Part shown: in pieces, positions 48,293-59,789 of the stretch
How positions within the stretch are numbered: the first letter of the stretch is position 1
Layout of the letters: every line of letters starts with the position of its first letter
Source: Ceratobasidium sp. AG-K
Lineage: Eukaryota > Basidiomycota > Agaricomycetes > Cantharellales > Ceratobasidiaceae
NCBI GenBank assembly: GCA_037039685.1
Contig: JAWNGF010000003.1
Span: 4,438,571 to 4,502,570, forward strand
DNA length: 64,000 nucleotides
Reading direction: 5' to 3'
Position numbers and translations under genes: made by a program
The notes under the pieces: model-generated
The model's input: the letters and a program-made list of their open reading frames with translations, nothing else
Told to the model about the DNA's origin: nothing
Databases searched by the model: none

Positions 48293-49235
48293 AATAAGGG
48301 TATATGTGGGGCTAGAGGGAGAAACAGGGGTTGATTAGAAGAGAGCCATTCGCGAAGGCTATATACCATAATCCCGTCTCAAATGATGCCATGCGTGTAA
48401 ACTAGTTGATGATGTATGATGTCACGTCATCAAATACGCTTCGCGTTAAATGAACTCGGGAATAACATTAGCACGCGCTATGTCATATTTTTGTAATTCT
48501 TGGGTAAAATCTTCTCATCTTTGTGGCATCAATGATATTGTCTAAAGTACCAGGGAGCCTAGTCAGCAAAGCACGTTTGTTCGAGATATGTAAACACATA
48601 CAAAGTGATACCAAAACCATGAGAAGCTGCCTCGAAGCCCAAGCGGCCTGCACGACGTCAGTCTACCCGTCACGAGGTTTGGTGATACGGCCGGGTTCAA
48701 GTTCTTTCCTGGCTCCAGGTCCGGAGGAACTGGTAGCATGTCTTAGGTATGTGTAACGGTAATGGGGAATGTCGATAGTCGAGTTGACCTTCCAGTCGAG
48801 TGTGAATCCCACCCCATTGAACCCAAGAGATACGGACTAATCGCGCAGATGGGGCAGTGCATGAGTCACAATGTCGAGACCATCTGTGCCTGGAGAACGA
48901 GCCAACAATGGTCAGCTCAGTCGCCTCGCTGTGCACGCACTTCGATCCAATCATCCCCCCGGTACTATCGGAGCTGGGGGCTATGACTGTGGTGCTAATT
49001 CCCATGCCGCATCAACACAGGAGACGGCGTTTTCCCTATCGTTTCTCTGTTTACGTGGGTCGTCCTTACAGCGGGTAGGCAAGTTTCAACGCGACTAGTC
49101 GACTCGCCTTTGGGAGGAAGCTCTAGCTCAAAAACATTATTGAACTGGATTAAGCACGTATTATACATATCCTATTGAGAGCAGATTAGACTAGACTAGC
49201 AGAACGACGAGTAGCATCATGTAATACCTCATCAA
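48293..49235. other. Intergenic region without supported gene
   Basis: About 940 bp. Short frames on both strands overlap one another near 48.5-49.1 kb and show no motifs. A palindromic-looking CTAGACTAG occurs near 49190. No RNA gene recognised. Confidence 0.45.
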
Positions 49236-49802
49236 CTACTTGGTCCCAATGACAGCGGGAGGGGGGGCATCTTTAGGTTGAGATGTAGCCAGGGACTGGG
49301 TCGGAGCTGGGTCTGCGACAGGAGTAGGCGTAGATTCAGCTGGGGCATCGCTCGCCTGAGGAGTTGCCGTTGGCTCGGCGGGTGCAGCGTTCATCTGAGG
49401 AGTGGGTGCAGGTTGAGCTGAACTAGCGCCCTTCTGTCGGTTCTCTGAGTCTTTCTTGTCCCAAGCATCTTCGTCAAACCCATCAGAAAAGCAGGAGTGA
49501 CAACACCCTCGTGGGCCTCCACAACATGAATCGCGGCCGTTACCCCCTCCAAAGGCCTCTTTTCAAAGTGGTGTTGGTAAACCCTTTAGTACGAAAGAGA
49601 AGAACTACTCACTCAGATTGCACCTATATTATAGCATATGAATCAGACAGATTCGGTAATCAAAGTGAGAGGCCCTACCATGCTCCAAGGGTGGTCGCAC
49701 ACAGAATGGCTATCGAGTTGTTCAGCGTCGTCTATGACGGATGTGTTTGAGTGTCTACCCACCGCAGCATCCACCGCAGATCGCTCCGTCTTCGTTGGAC
49801 AT
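49236..49802 (-). CDS. 134-aa Cys-rich small protein with Pro/Ala/Thr-rich tail
   Basis: Exons complement(49236..49558, 49613..49623, 49679..49709, 49763..49802) sum to 405 nt and close in frame. The start MSNEDGAICGGCCG runs into AILCATTLGAWCNLKAFGGG, a short hydrophobic stretch within a Cys-rich context. Then come CCGGPRGCCHSCFSDGFDED, giving ten or more cysteines in the first 65 residues. The tail is a low-complexity Pro/Ala/Thr repeat (APTPQMNAAP, TATPQASDAP) ending AVIGTK. There is no clear signal peptide. The Cys-rich/hydrophobic half recalls small palmitoylated or membrane-associated Cys-rich proteins, but I recognise no named family. One exon is 11 nt. It is divergent from the CstF-64 gene, with 186 bp between starts. 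Confidence 0.6.
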
Positions 49803-49988
49803 AGTCGGCAGGCAGAGGTCAAGGGGAGAATGAAGGGATAGTTGGGTCCCCTTGCATGGGCTTTAAGTGCGTATCAGGTGACGGCCTGGCTCCTGAATGA
49901 CAGGTTGTGGCGATGCCGAGACTTGATCGACGAGGCTCCAATTGTAAATTCTGTTCTCGACTACGCCAATCATCAGCCACCTATCGTC
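49803..49988. promoter_or_regulatory. Compact divergent promoter, Cys-rich gene / CstF-64 gene
   Basis: 186 bp between two opposed start codons. No TATA box seen. Shared control is inferred from spacing only. Confidence 0.35.
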
Positions 49989-51374
49989 ATGAGTCGAGTT
50001 GTATTTGGTATGCAACAAGTTATAAACCTATAAAGGCCAACACATGTATTAATTTTCTTACACTAAATAGTCGGAAATGTCCCATACGACATGAACGAGG
50101 TCAGTCGGGCAATTGACAGGCTGTGCAGCACCCAAAGCGAACAAACTGACGGTTCATCGCCAACAGGAACAACTCACCCAAGTGTTCAGCTCTGTAGGTC
50201 CGGTCGCAGGATTTCGGTAACAACTCTGCCTCTCTCAGACGAACCCTCAAACTTACATTTTGGTACAGTCTAGTGTTTGACAGGGAGACAGGAAAAGCCA
50301 AAGGATACGGGTTTTGCGAATTTTTTGGTGAGTGCGGCAGGCTATTGTTACTTGTGTAGCCAACTTTGACCTCCATGTCAAGACCACGAATCCGCAGCAT
50401 CTGCTGTGCGTAACTTGCACAACACAGATGTCGGGGGCCGCTCGCTGCGCATCGACCTGGCAGATGCCGACCCCGCTCTCGAGGGCAAGTTCACCTCTCG
50501 GGGAGAAATTCTTGGAGATCGCGATAGCGGTGGGCACTACCCGGGACCAAGTAAACGCGGGGCACCGCCGAGTGGACCGCCTGATGTCCAGACAGTACTT
50601 TCGTCTGTACCCGGCGGTGCCCCCGTTCCTCCCGGTTCTACTCCCTTGGATGTCATAACGAACGCGATTGTTGGGCTCGGAAACGATAAACAAATAGAGT
50701 TGCTTCAGCAGATGAAGGTTCGTCGTACATCCATCTCTCAAATTGTGTATTTTAACATTGGTTGTCCTTTCCCAGACTTTTGTCACTTCGAACCCAGACG
50801 CGGCCCGGGCGGTCCTGGTCGCTCATCCGCAGCTTGCCTATGCTTGCTTTCAAACAATGCTCATGACGAGTGTCGTCGACCCTGCGGTACTCCAGGTACC
50901 TCCCATTTCTTCCGTCGAGACAAACCGGCAACTAACCATCTGTAAAGAAAATGCTTCCAGGCGGAGGTGCAGCTACGCAACCTGCCCCGCCTCCGCCTGC
51001 CCCGGTTCCCACCCCTGCATCTGTCCTCCCACCGGCGAATCAGTACCCTCAGAATTACTACGGGGTTCCTCCACCTGCTCCGGCGCCGGCACCGAACGTA
51101 CCTTATCCCACGTATCAGGTACCTCCACCTGCCGCACCGGCATTCCCCGGGGTATCAGCCCAACAACAGGTATGAGCAATTTGAGCTCTAGAACGCGTAA
51201 ACTAAGTTGTTGGGTTCTAGGCTATGATTCAACAAGTCTTGTCTCTCACGCCAGAACAAATCAACGGGTTACCGCCGAACGAGCGGGCGGCAATTATGCA
51301 ACTGGTGCGCCTTCTACTTCCCTTTCATATGTGGTTACTGACTTGTGGTAAAGAGGAGCCAACTAGGCGCGTAG
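49989..51374 (+). CDS. Cleavage stimulation factor subunit 2 (CstF-64/RNA15), mRNA 3'-end processing
   Basis: Exons 49989..50007, 50071..50099, 50167..50216, 50269..50327, 50383..50717, 50776..50895, 50948..51169, 51221..51304, 51354..51374 total 939 nt, 312 aa. Nuclear RNA-binding component of the cleavage/polyadenylation machinery that recognises GU/U-rich downstream elements. An N-terminal RRM begins MSRVVFVGNVPYDMNEEQLT (RNP2 VVFVGN) with RNP1 GKAKGYGFCEF. The hinge domain contains LDVITNAIVGLGNDKQIELL and NPDAARAVLVAHPQLAYACF. A Pro/Ala-rich linker is followed by the short C-terminal helical domain AMIQQVLSLTPEQINGLPPN and IMQLRSQLGA, which binds Pcf11. The last 21-nt exon is fixed by this conserved ending. 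Length is as expected for fungal orthologues. Confidence 0.95.
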
Positions 51375-51525
51375 GACTACAAAAGCGGTTAACTCGGCAC
51401 AGTATCGGCTTTGGCAAGCGTCCGTTTATTTGTATTGTACTTTGGGCTTCCTCGTCGCAATATAACAGAGTTCACAAACATATCATCGGTTTAATTTCAG
51501 TACACACAAGCTAACAATTCATCCT

Positions 51526-54498
51526 CTACAGCAACTTGTTCTCCAATCGCCTCTCGGTCTTTAGCGACACAAGTTTGCCAACAAAATCGTCCAACCCGAT
51601 AATCTCCTCTTGGCGTTGCTTGTTACCCACATCGTCCCGGTTGCGCACGTTGACGGCCTTCGCGTTGGCTTCTGCCTCACCGACGACTAGGATCCCGCCG
51701 CATATTCAGAATAGGATCGGACCAATAACACGAGGGTACATACCGAGGATAAAGTTGTACTGCGCAATTTCGGCATTGCGGACCTTCTTGGGGAGCGTAT
51801 CGCCGGTCAAGTCGATATCCGCGAACATACCGGCATCCCACAACTTTTGCTGAACCTCGGACGCGTACTCTTTCTGCAAGTCACAGCGCCTATTTAGTCG
51901 ATCCCCGGGGCCACGAAATTAAATACGCTTACGAATGGCGCAGCAACAGGGACGACCATCACCTGCCTGGGGCTCAACCAGAACGGCCACTTGCCTCCAA
52001 AGTGTTCAGTAATAATTGCAATAAATCGCTCAAGACTGCCCAAAATGGCACGATGGATCATGACAGGCCTGGCGAGGTCGTCGCCACCCTCGGGTCCACG
52101 GTATTTCAAGTTGAACCTCTCGGGGATCTGGAAGTCGAGCTGAATGGTAGCGCACTGATAGGATCTCTTGAGCGCGTCTTGGATAGTAATGTCAATCTTG
52201 GGCCCGTAGAATGCACCATCGCCGGGGTTGAGTTCCCATTTTCCTGGTTGCACACGGTCAAGTACGATTTGAAGTTGCTGCAGTGCCAGTTAAGAGCGCG
52301 TATGATACGATGCATGGACGCGCTTACTTTCTCTGCAGCGTCCCAGGTCTCGAGTTCGCCCAAGTACTTGTCAGGGCGAGTGGAGAGCTCAAGCTTGAAT
52401 GTGAACCCAAAGATGCCATACACGCGATCCAGGAACTCGAAAATTGCCTCAATTTCTTGCTCGATCTGGTAGTGATGATAAACATATGGTCCCACAAAAA
52501 CCTTGACAACCGACCTGGGAATGCATGCAGAATACATGCGTATCGTCTTGCACGAATCGGCGGACGCGAGTCAACCCAGTAAGCGCGCCACTCGCTTCAT
52601 TTCGGTGAATAATACCAAACTCCGCCATGCGGAGAGGAAGTTCACGGTAGCTCCTGATCACCGGTAACCCATCAGAGAATGCAACGGATAATGCCGACAT
52701 CACGCACCGATCCCTTGAATCGAAAATTAACGCATGTCCAGGGCAATTCATTGGCTTGAGCGCAAAGACATCATTCTCGACTTGCAGGGCAAACATGTCA
52801 TCTTTGTAATTCGCCCAGTGTCCAGACTTTTCCCAAAGTTTGGAGTTAAACATGTTAGGGGAGATAACTGCAAAAACGGTTAGATCTGTATGCGCAAGGC
52901 TGGGCAAGCGTACCTTCTTGGTAACCACGCCTCCTGTATTCTTCCTGCGCGTAGGTTCAGTCTCTCGAAGTGAGCATCATTAAACTTTACGTACCCTCAT
53001 AAACTCAATGAGGGTGTTATATATCCTGGTACCATGGGGGAGGAAGAAACATGAACCAGGACTGAGTTCGTGGAAGAAAAACAGCTCTTGATCCTGGATG
53101 GCAATGAGCAGACAAGCCGAAAACAACCGTGTAGGGTTACCTTTCCAATCTTGCGGTGATCTCGCTTTGCTGCTTCAGCTAGGAACGTTTTGTACTCGGT
53201 AAGTTGCTTGGTATCCGGGAATGAAATGCCATAAATGCGTTGAAGAGAGTCGTTGGCAGCGTCGCCAAGGAAGTAAGAAGATGAATTCTGTCCAATATAG
53301 TGTTATTATCGTAACCTGGGAGAACTATATCTACAATGGCTTACTTTAGTGACCATGAATGCCTTGATACGGCCGGTGTGGGGGACATGGGGGCCCACGC
53401 AGAGGTCAATCATAGGGCCGCAACGGTAAACCGTGGTACTCGTGCCATCTGGGATTTTGCTTTGAATAAGTTGGGTTTTGTATTTGTTGTACTGATTGTG
53501 ATCTAGTTAGATGCTGACTTTATTAGCAAGTGGTATTATTCACCTTGAACATTTCCAAAAGCGTTTCCTTGGGCACAACTAAACGCTCAAAGCGTTGCTT
53601 CTCCTTGATAGCATTTTTAGCGACAGTCTCTAGAGACGAATAATCTCCGGCAGCAACAGTACTGTTGTGATAGGTTAGGAACTGAGTGGAACTTGTATCG
53701 CTGTGGTGAATGAAATGACTCACCGATCTTGAATGGCCATTTCATAGAAGAATCCATCTTCCGTGGGAGGCCCGACACACAAGTGACAGCCATAGTGCTT
53801 CTCAGCTGCCTCTCCCAGTACGTGTGCGCTGGAGTGCCAGAATACACGTTTCCCCTCGGGGTGTTCAAAGTCCAGGAGCTCGAGCGAGCATGACTCCTCT
53901 AAAGGCCTTTCGAGGTCGAATAGCTTGCCATTGACCTTGGCAATTACAACACGGTCGGCGAGAGATTGCGAGAGTTGCTTGGCGATGACAAGGGGAGTGG
54001 TTTCCCAGGATTTACCCTCACGCGAGCTCCCATCTGGGAGTGTGATGGTGATAACCTCGCGGGGTTGAGCTATTGGGAGATATCAGTTGGAACAAAGCTC
54101 CGAACGACGCAGACGCACCGGCTACAAATTCGAGGTATTCTTTCTTTAGTTGGTCATATATCTTGATACGGTGGTCGAAAAAGTCGGGCGGTGGGTTAAG
54201 CTGCATGCATCCAGTACGTAGATCAGAGCCTAGTCGTTCAATTTGAATTCTTCAATACCTCAAGGGGGGCTTTTGGCTCCGAATCCGTTGCCTTGGCCTT
54301 TTTCTCCTTCTTAACATTTGGACCGGGTGCAGGAGGGGCAGGTTTAGCGGTGGTCTGGACGGGCTGGGGGGCCGGGTTCGGCGTCTCAGTAGATGACATG
54401 ATTGATTGAAATCTCAGCGGTCTAGGGGGATATCGTGGTATATATAGTCTATGTGGCGGTGGTCGTGCTGTTAAGAGTCGACTCAGCCGGATTCGCAT
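51526..54498 (-). CDS. THS1: Threonyl-tRNA synthetase with alternative mitochondrial/cytosolic starts
   Basis: Multi-exon gene ending [11 protein letters not shown] (stop at 51526). Charges tRNA-Thr. The upstream ATG at 54498 adds 33 residues ([20 protein letters not shown], then [13 protein letters not shown]) that are Arg-rich and free of acidic residues, an evident mitochondrial presequence. The second in-frame ATG at 54399 ([13 protein letters not shown]) gives the cytosolic form. Then: a TGS domain ([37 protein letters not shown]); the editing/SAD region ([20 protein letters not shown], where HxxxH and Cys fit); the class II core with [93 protein letters not shown]; and the anticodon-binding domain [10 protein letters not shown] to [17 protein letters not shown]. 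Domains are complete. Confidence 0.95.
54439..54447 (-). promoter_or_regulatory. Internal TATA box between the two ThrRS start codons
   Basis: A TATATATA run lies inside the presequence codons, 40-48 nt upstream of the second ATG at 54399. It is placed where a TATA box could drive a shorter transcript lacking the mitochondrial start. Its role is inference. Confidence 0.35.
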
Positions 54499-54907
54499 CA
54501 ATTATCGAGAGATTTGCCAGCACGAGTCACGCCGATTCTATCTTCGGCGCTTAGATTCTATTGGTTTGAGGTTATGGCGCTAATTGGGGCGACACGTGAC
54601 AGTCCGGTCAGCAACTCGCCAAACCCTCTCATCTTGCGTTTGGAAGATGCGAAGCTGAAGGTGGCAGCTACACGCCTAATAATTTTAAGTAAATGGAAGA
54701 AGGATGGAGGGGGTGGGGTGATTAGTGTAAGCATATTCCGTCGAAGGTATAATGAAGTAAGCAGGCCGAGTCAACACAACACGCATACATTGAGCATAGC
54801 ATATGCTCGTATTTACAAAGCAGGGTGAGTCCCTCTACTCTTCAAGCGTGGAGTGAGAAATTCGTCTGTTAAGCATCCCGCTCATATATGGGAAGAGAAT
54901 TTTTGCA
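54499..54907. other. Intergenic region, ThrRS promoter / kinase 3' flank
   Basis: A plus-strand open frame of about 104 codons (54514-54828) has no ATG at its start and no motif. I treat it as chance. Confidence 0.5.
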
Positions 54908-57304
54908 CTAGTGGACCTTACGAGTGGCAACTGGTGGCACAGATGCTATGGATTGTATCTCAATACAACGATTTGTTAGTATCATAGCCACCCGGTGCTC
55001 AACCCGGAAAACTTACGTCCTCCAGAACCACAGCCGCTGTAGGTCGAGCACTGGGATTGTAATTCCAACAACGTTGTAACAGAGCCCACATCTGTTCTCC
55101 TCTCGAGTTGTTGCCAAAATGTTCTGCCCGGCGTATAGGAAGCTTTCCTTGCATTATAATCTTGATAACTTGGGTCTCGTTTTTGTATTCATGGGAGTAT
55201 GGTGGAACCCCTGTAATGATTTCCTACGTTTCATTTTTCTTAAAACACGCATGCGATAATCTGTGAAACACACATACGAGCATCGTCTGTTTGAATGGGG
55301 ATCAACGAAAGAATAGTGGGCCCTGGCCCACACTACGCACCATTCCAAGCGCATACACATCGGTACCAGTATTTCTACGGCAACTGCCGCCCTCGTCATT
55401 TATGAGCTCTGGTGCCTTGCACCAGGCGTTGAGTTAATGAGACCATATATTTACGATGCATACAATAGCACCTACCATCCACCGGATCGTCCCCCCACCT
55501 TTACTACTGGTCTCCGAAAAGTTGAGACTACACTCTAACATTATCGAGTGGTCGAAGTCGCTTAATTTTGCGACCCCAGCCACTGAAACGAGCACGTTTG
55601 ACTGAAGAGGATGAGTTAGCGACGGTGGAACGAAAAGCACAATTGTATATGTACAGCCTTGATATCGCCATGCACCTGGCAGACAATCACGCCTATTAGT
55701 TGCGGCTTGGGATTGGAGGCCGGCCACATACCATGTTCACGTTAGGGCCATGTAGATATGCGATGCCGCTGGCCACTTGAACGCACTGTTAGGATTTTGG
55801 TGAGACGCTTCACTTATAGAATAGGAAGAAACGTACCAAGAGGTATCGGTTACATCCCGGGTGTTTAACAATATATTCCTGCAGGTTACCATGGTTCCTC
55901 CATTGCGAAACCATACCCAACCTATCCTGAAACAGAATCACTCCCATCAAATCCTGTATATTTTCATGTTTTGCCTTTGACCAGTGATATATCTCTCGCA
56001 TAGCACGCTAAAGAGTTCAGTTAGTGTAATCCGGCGAAGCAAAGCAACGGGCTATGCCACTAAGCGAACCTTCGAGGCTTTTGGTCCATCCATGATAATC
56101 AAGCGCAACCTCCACACTTTTACAGCTACCTCGGTGCCATCTTTCAAACTTCCTTTCCATATATCACCATAAGCACCTCCAGCGAGGGGTAGCTGCGAGA
56201 ATTGGTTGAAATCTATCTGCGTGGTCAGGTCAGCGCACCCATGACCAACTAATTGCTGAAGCATCTCTTCGCTAGACTAAGTGATATGTATTGTTTAGGA
56301 GCGGATACTGATATTCTATGGTCGACGGCTTACCACATAGGCTGAAGAGATACTATGGGTCGACTGGGTGTCAAGCATTGGGTGAGTTGGACTGAGAGGG
56401 ATAGGCGAGAATGCGCGTTGGAGATCAAACGGGCTGTCGCCGGTAATAGCCCTAAGAAAAGGCGAAGACGGGGCGGTATAGTAAGGTAGTTCGGAGGTCA
56501 CGGCTTGAAAAAAAACAACCGTGAGATGGGAAACTGAAACATAGTATGATAAATCTACTCACATGCTGGCGAGTTAAAAGAAGTTGAGGGAGTTCCGGGG
56601 TCTCTTTGTAGCGGTTTTATTCCCCGTATACGTATAGCTGCAAAAATTCCGGTTGGATACGCACTCAGGAGCCTGCCACAGCAGCTTGGATGCTTTTTCC
56701 TTTGGTAGATATTCTTCACCTCCAGAGCGGCCTGGACGTCAACAGCAGGCCATTTAGGTCTCCAACCAATCCAATCTCCTTCGTAACATTGTTTGCATCC
56801 ATTGAGGCATTCGAATAGGGCGACGCATGGCCAGCGATAGTTCGAACCGAGGACGGGGAGCTTTCGGGGGTGTTGGATGATATATTCATACATTTCGATA
56901 ATGTGCTTAAGTTTCAGCACCTGGGCAGGTCGGTCCGAAGGGGTGTAGATGAAGATAGTTGGAGAGCTACATGGTTCATGGAGCGTGTTGGGGGTAGTGC
57001 TGACCTGGACTATGTCAGTTGCTGTTGGCTTGTTGAGTAGGACAGCCAGTCCCTTATGCGTCGGACGACGCTCGATCCGGAGCCATAGCATCGTGGCTGG
57101 TCTGGTGGGAGAGGGAAGAATTTCACAGCTTAATATAACAAACTCGTGGATGCCCATGTGGTTAAAGGTAATCTGTTGAATGGGAGCTTCAGCGAACTCG
57201 GAGTTCTGGGGGACCCAAGCGGAGAATGCCAATAAGGACCACTTGTCTGGAACTTCGATGCCCAGAATGCCAACATTTTGATTCTGTGTCGCAGTGGCAG
57301 ACAT
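54908..57304 (-). CDS. Protein kinase of the TKL-like Agaricomycete expansion, with novel N-terminal domain
   Basis: A first exon of about 245 codons (MSATATQNQNVGILGIEVPD) joins by GT-AG introns to VTSELPYYTAPSSPFL and then to the kinase exons, ending IQSIASVPPVATRKVH with TAG at 54908. Kinase motifs: Gly loop PLAGGAYGDIWKG, VAVKVW (catalytic Lys), KHENIQDLMGVILFQDRLGM, NHGNLQEYIVKHPG, VASGIAYLHG, catalytic loop VHGDIKASNVLV (HGD in place of HRD, Asp, Lys and Asn retained), LSDFDHSIM (DFD in place of DFG), GTIRWMAPELIN, TDVYALGM and a C-lobe with RCWNYNPSARPTA. HGD and the TIRWMAPE segment are typical of the basidiomycete tyrosine-kinase-like expansion. The N-terminal region is beta-rich looking with several Trp/Cys and resembles no domain I know. 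Catalysis is plausible but the DFD change deserves a check. Confidence 0.88.
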
Positions 57305-58973
57305 CTTCTTGGATATATATCTAGGTCAATCAGGCAGAAAAAAATCGAACAATCGTCGTGGTCAAGGGCAAGTTTATGTGCTCATTGGCGCGTGCTCTAT
57401 ACCACAAACTCCGACCGAGCCTTCAAGCGCCGAAGAGTGCGAGACACAGGAACCGGCTGATGAACCGGAGGAACTAACCCCCTCCTGGTACTAGACCCTG
57501 TGAGGACATCGATTGCGGCCATGAGGACCTGTGAGAAATGCCCCTGCCTTGGTGGCCATCGTACATGCCACTGCATATACATGCCCATAACTGTTTGGGC
57601 TGGGTCGCGCCTGCATATACTATGTATATGATTGAAACTGATACACAAAATCCCTCCGTATGCGTACCAAGGTACAATGACTATACAAAGATGTAAGGTT
57701 GTTTGAATAATAGCGCTCATTTGCTGAAGCGCCACCTGTAGAGATATGGAGTGTGAGAAGAGATCTGATCGATCAAGTATCCATCGAGAATTGATATGGC
57801 GGTGGGCCAGCGAGGCGTAATACGTAAAGTGCGAATTCAAGGCGCTGAAACAGCAGGGGTGTATGGGGAATTTCCAGTAGCGTATCTCTATCTTAGCCCA
57901 AATTAGTGTTTGAAAGTTAAGCTAAAACAGATGACACTCTTAAGACCTAGTTCGTGACTCTTTACCGGCACAATATGTTAGTTTCAAATGCACTTACAAT
58001 GTTCATGTGCGTGTTGGAGGGGTTTCCCCAATAACTCAATCGGGTTTGACTAAAATCGAATTCTCATTGATACGCATATCAAGGGACATGGCTATATGTG
58101 TATTATGGAACCAGTCGTTTGTCCAGACTTGTCGTTTATGATTATGCATTTCAATTCTTCTTCTCGTTTGGAGCCACCTCGAAACGTTTATACCGGGGTA
58201 AAGTATGGGTAGACTACAACGTTTGGACAAGACATGATTTTATAGGAGGTAATTTACAACAAGTCACTGGCGTTTATTGGCATCTGTATCACGTACCGCC
58301 CAAGTCGAACTAGCGACTTACCATTGTCTGGCGACAGAGAGTACCCGGGTATATCCTATATCCATGGCTCCTCGGTCGTACCCAGGACAGCCGCGACCAA
58401 CCCATTCGAAGACAGCTACTGCCCATCTCCGCCCCAAGTCAGTACGCCACATCCCATTACGACCCGGCAGGTCCTGTCGGCTGTAGCTCGTCCGCCCATT
58501 CGGACCGCAGACTTCAGTCATCCAAGCGCCTCGGATAGGTTATAAGGTTATGCTTGCCGTCCAGCACTGAGCGTATGGTAGACACTAGCTTGTGCGACAA
58601 AGGCGGCGAGCCCGGCCGGTAACTATGCGTGCTATTGAGGCTTCAACTTGGGGAGATCTGGGCAGCTAGAGAAGAGGTTAAATAAAGTCAAGGCGGGGGT
58701 GAAAGCAACTCACACCAACTCTAGGAAAGTGCTAGCAGTCATGGGCAGCTAGTAACGGGATGTTCATATTCAACGGCTACACCATAATTGAGCATTAGTC
58801 AGGTCAGTAAGGGAGAAAACACAATGCTTACCCATGGTTGAGGTTCTTCGAGTTCCACAGGTGAGTAGAGTGCCACAATGCGTGGCTTGGTCGCGACTTG
58901 CGGCGTTGAGCTCAAGCGGAGAGGCAGGTGGGAGTGATGGGCGATGTCGAGTCTGGTGCCGCTGGAGGGATAC
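57305..58973. other. Gene-poor region, no supported gene
   Basis: Contains a minus-strand open frame (57397-57840) that begins without ATG and has no motif, and several overlapping short frames at 58.3-58.5 kb on both strands. No RNA gene or transposon ends recognised. Confidence 0.45.
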
Positions 58974-59144
58974 TTATAGCCTGAAGGTCGTTGTTGAGGG
59001 TGGGTCAGGATCGCGGGGCTGGGATATGTCCGAATGATTGAGGATGGCCCACAGGCCATGTATGAGCAGGAGAAGCAAGAGGATTAGGAGGTAGGACGGC
59101 GATTTTGACTTATGGGCCTCTGAGAAATTACGTGCTGGGTCCAT
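58974..59144 (-). CDS. Possible 56-aa single-pass membrane mini-protein
   Basis: An ATG-initiated ORF of 57 codons with basic N-terminus MDPARNFSEAHKSKSP, one strongly hydrophobic helix SYLLILLLLLLIHGLWAIL, and a short polar tail ending PSTTTFRL before TAA. This looks like a genuine membrane topology rather than random translation. It could equally be the first exon of a longer gene: the next stretch on the same strand, in another frame, reads ATKPRIVALYSPVELEEPQP. No family recognised. Confidence 0.3.
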   Translation of the reverse strand: MDPARNFSEAHKSKSPSYLLILLLLLLIHGLWAILNHSDISQPRDPDPPSTTTFRL

Positions 59145-59789
59145 CCTGCACATTCAGTGCCCAATCTGTGGGGTGTACTTAAAATTGACTCCGATATCAG
59201 TTTAGAGAGGGGTAGCGTGCACTCGTCCAAGGCCGATTGACACGCGTCTACCATCTCGCTGCGGACTAGGGGGCTATATCCGTCCGTTGGCGCAATGCAT
59301 ACACTGGACAAAAATACACCTCTGAATTTCTTACATCGCAATACACCCCTCACTACTCGATGGCAGCTTGAGGTGCGCCGATTTGTAACATGCAGCATCA
59401 CATCTCCAGGACAAGAAGAGTTTTATAGCTGCTAACGGGTCTCCTCGCCGTGGTTGTGGCTGGAGTAGCCTGAAATTGGAGGGTTACGTTACAGTACAAT
59501 TAACTTTCTAAATTCGCTAGATCATGTGACCCGCATATAGCCCGGCTCGGTCTCGGGTTGTTTACCTTGCGAGCGAGATAGCCAATTATACGGGCGGGTA
59601 CACCATGTCCAAAGGAGTCAGCCCTCGGTCCATGGGCTTATACCAAGGCCCCGCTTATTGTACTTGGCCACGGTGGACTACTAAGCGAGCCTATGAGCTC
59701 ATCACGCCCTTGCACTGGCTCTATAAAGCTGACATCTCCCACATATTATGTTTCTTTTTGAGTCCACAAACTAAGTGTGTGGTTGCCAT
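59145..59789. other. Intergenic region 5' of the decayed copy
   Basis: No gene supported. The sequence near 59700-59790 (TTGCACTGGCTCTATAAAGCTGACATC region) resembles, imperfectly, sequence near 60830-60900 (TTGTACTGGTTCTGTCAAGC region), suggesting an old local duplication. Confidence 0.35.

Noticed and set aside
54514..54828. 104-codon plus-strand frame between ThrRS and the kinase
   Set aside because: No ATG at its start and no recognisable motif; lies in the ThrRS promoter.
57397..57840. 147-codon minus-strand frame upstream of the kinase
   Set aside because: Starts without ATG, contains no motif, and cannot be joined to the kinase with good splice sites.
58277..58545. Overlapping plus-strand frames at 58.3-58.5 kb
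   Set aside because: Three frames and the opposite strand are open at once, typical of local base composition, without any motif.
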